A DNA stretch of 5,593 nt from assembly GCA_031258755.1 (NCBI GenBank), contig JAIRMK010000131.1:1-5593 (forward strand), written 5' to 3'. Below are positions 5,573 to 5,593 of this stretch, in pieces. Within the stretch, counting starts at the first letter, position 1, and each line of letters begins with the position of its first letter. Made by a program: the position numbers and the translations under genes. The stretch is from Prevotellaceae bacterium (GTDB lineage: Bacteria; Bacteroidota; Bacteroidia; Bacteroidales; UBA932). A model generated the notes under the pieces. The model did no database searches. It was not told where the DNA came from and worked only from the letters and a program-made list of their open reading frames with translations.

Positions 5573-5593
5573 AAGATGTATGATATGGCGTTT

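Larger units (their letters stand above)
4844..5593. other. A+T-rich intergenic region with no recognised gene
   Basis: This 750-bp stretch after glyA runs to the window edge. No reading frame here resembles a known protein, and no tRNA, rRNA or known structured RNA was recognised. It contains a promoter-like site, a 47-codon frame, inverted repeats, several arrays of 7-bp repeats and a terminator-like stem, each listed separately. Also visible are a 10-bp near-repeat spaced 13 bp apart (GCAATATGTT at 5273-5282, GCGATATGTT at 5286-5295) and a small inverted repeat at 5138-5153. Base composition is sharply different from the flanking glyA gene. Confidence 0.8.

Overview
The window looks like chromosomal DNA of a Bacteroidota bacterium, probably of the order Bacteroidales. 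Two things point there. The gene set is typical: an OmpP1/FadL-like outer-membrane barrel, a WbqC-family protein, a single-domain exported GH3 enzyme, RmuC and a Bacteroidetes-type GlyA. The upstream regions also carry the phylum's own promoter pattern, TTTG at about -33 and TAnnTTTG at about -7, with weak or absent Shine-Dalgarno sequences. The organism call rests on these features alone.

Layout. Positions 1-450 (+) hold the 3' end of an outer-membrane beta-barrel gene. It converges on, and overlaps by 32 bp, a three-gene minus-strand cluster read in the order rmuC (3489-2233), GH3 glycosidase (2217-1093), wbqC-like gene (1096-419). The three are packed with a 15-bp gap and then a 4-bp ATGA overlap, so they are probably one operon. 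A 73-bp divergent region (3490-3562) separates rmuC from glyA (3563-4843, +) and holds two interlocked promoters, one per direction, both with 19-bp spacers. The rmuC promoter lies so close to the start codon that its transcript should be almost leaderless.

The last 750 bp (4844-5593) hold no recognisable gene and are much richer in A+T than the genes. They are not featureless. There is a well-formed promoter at 4911-4941, a 47-codon reading frame with a signal-peptide-like N-terminus just downstream, and an imperfect inverted repeat across that frame's 3' end. Beyond these are several arrays of degenerate 7-bp repeats in both orientations, which create a 17-bp inverted repeat, and a GC-rich stem followed by nine T's that resembles a terminator. 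This is the least explained part of the window.

Function. GlyA supplies glycine and one-carbon units. RmuC acts in genome maintenance. The GH3 enzyme probably trims N-acetylhexosamine-containing glycans or muropeptides outside the cytoplasm. WbqC-family proteins are linked to surface polysaccharide loci but have no firm biochemical role. Apart from sharing a transcript, no single pathway clearly joins the three minus-strand genes. I found no RNA gene of a known family, transposase, CRISPR array or defence system.
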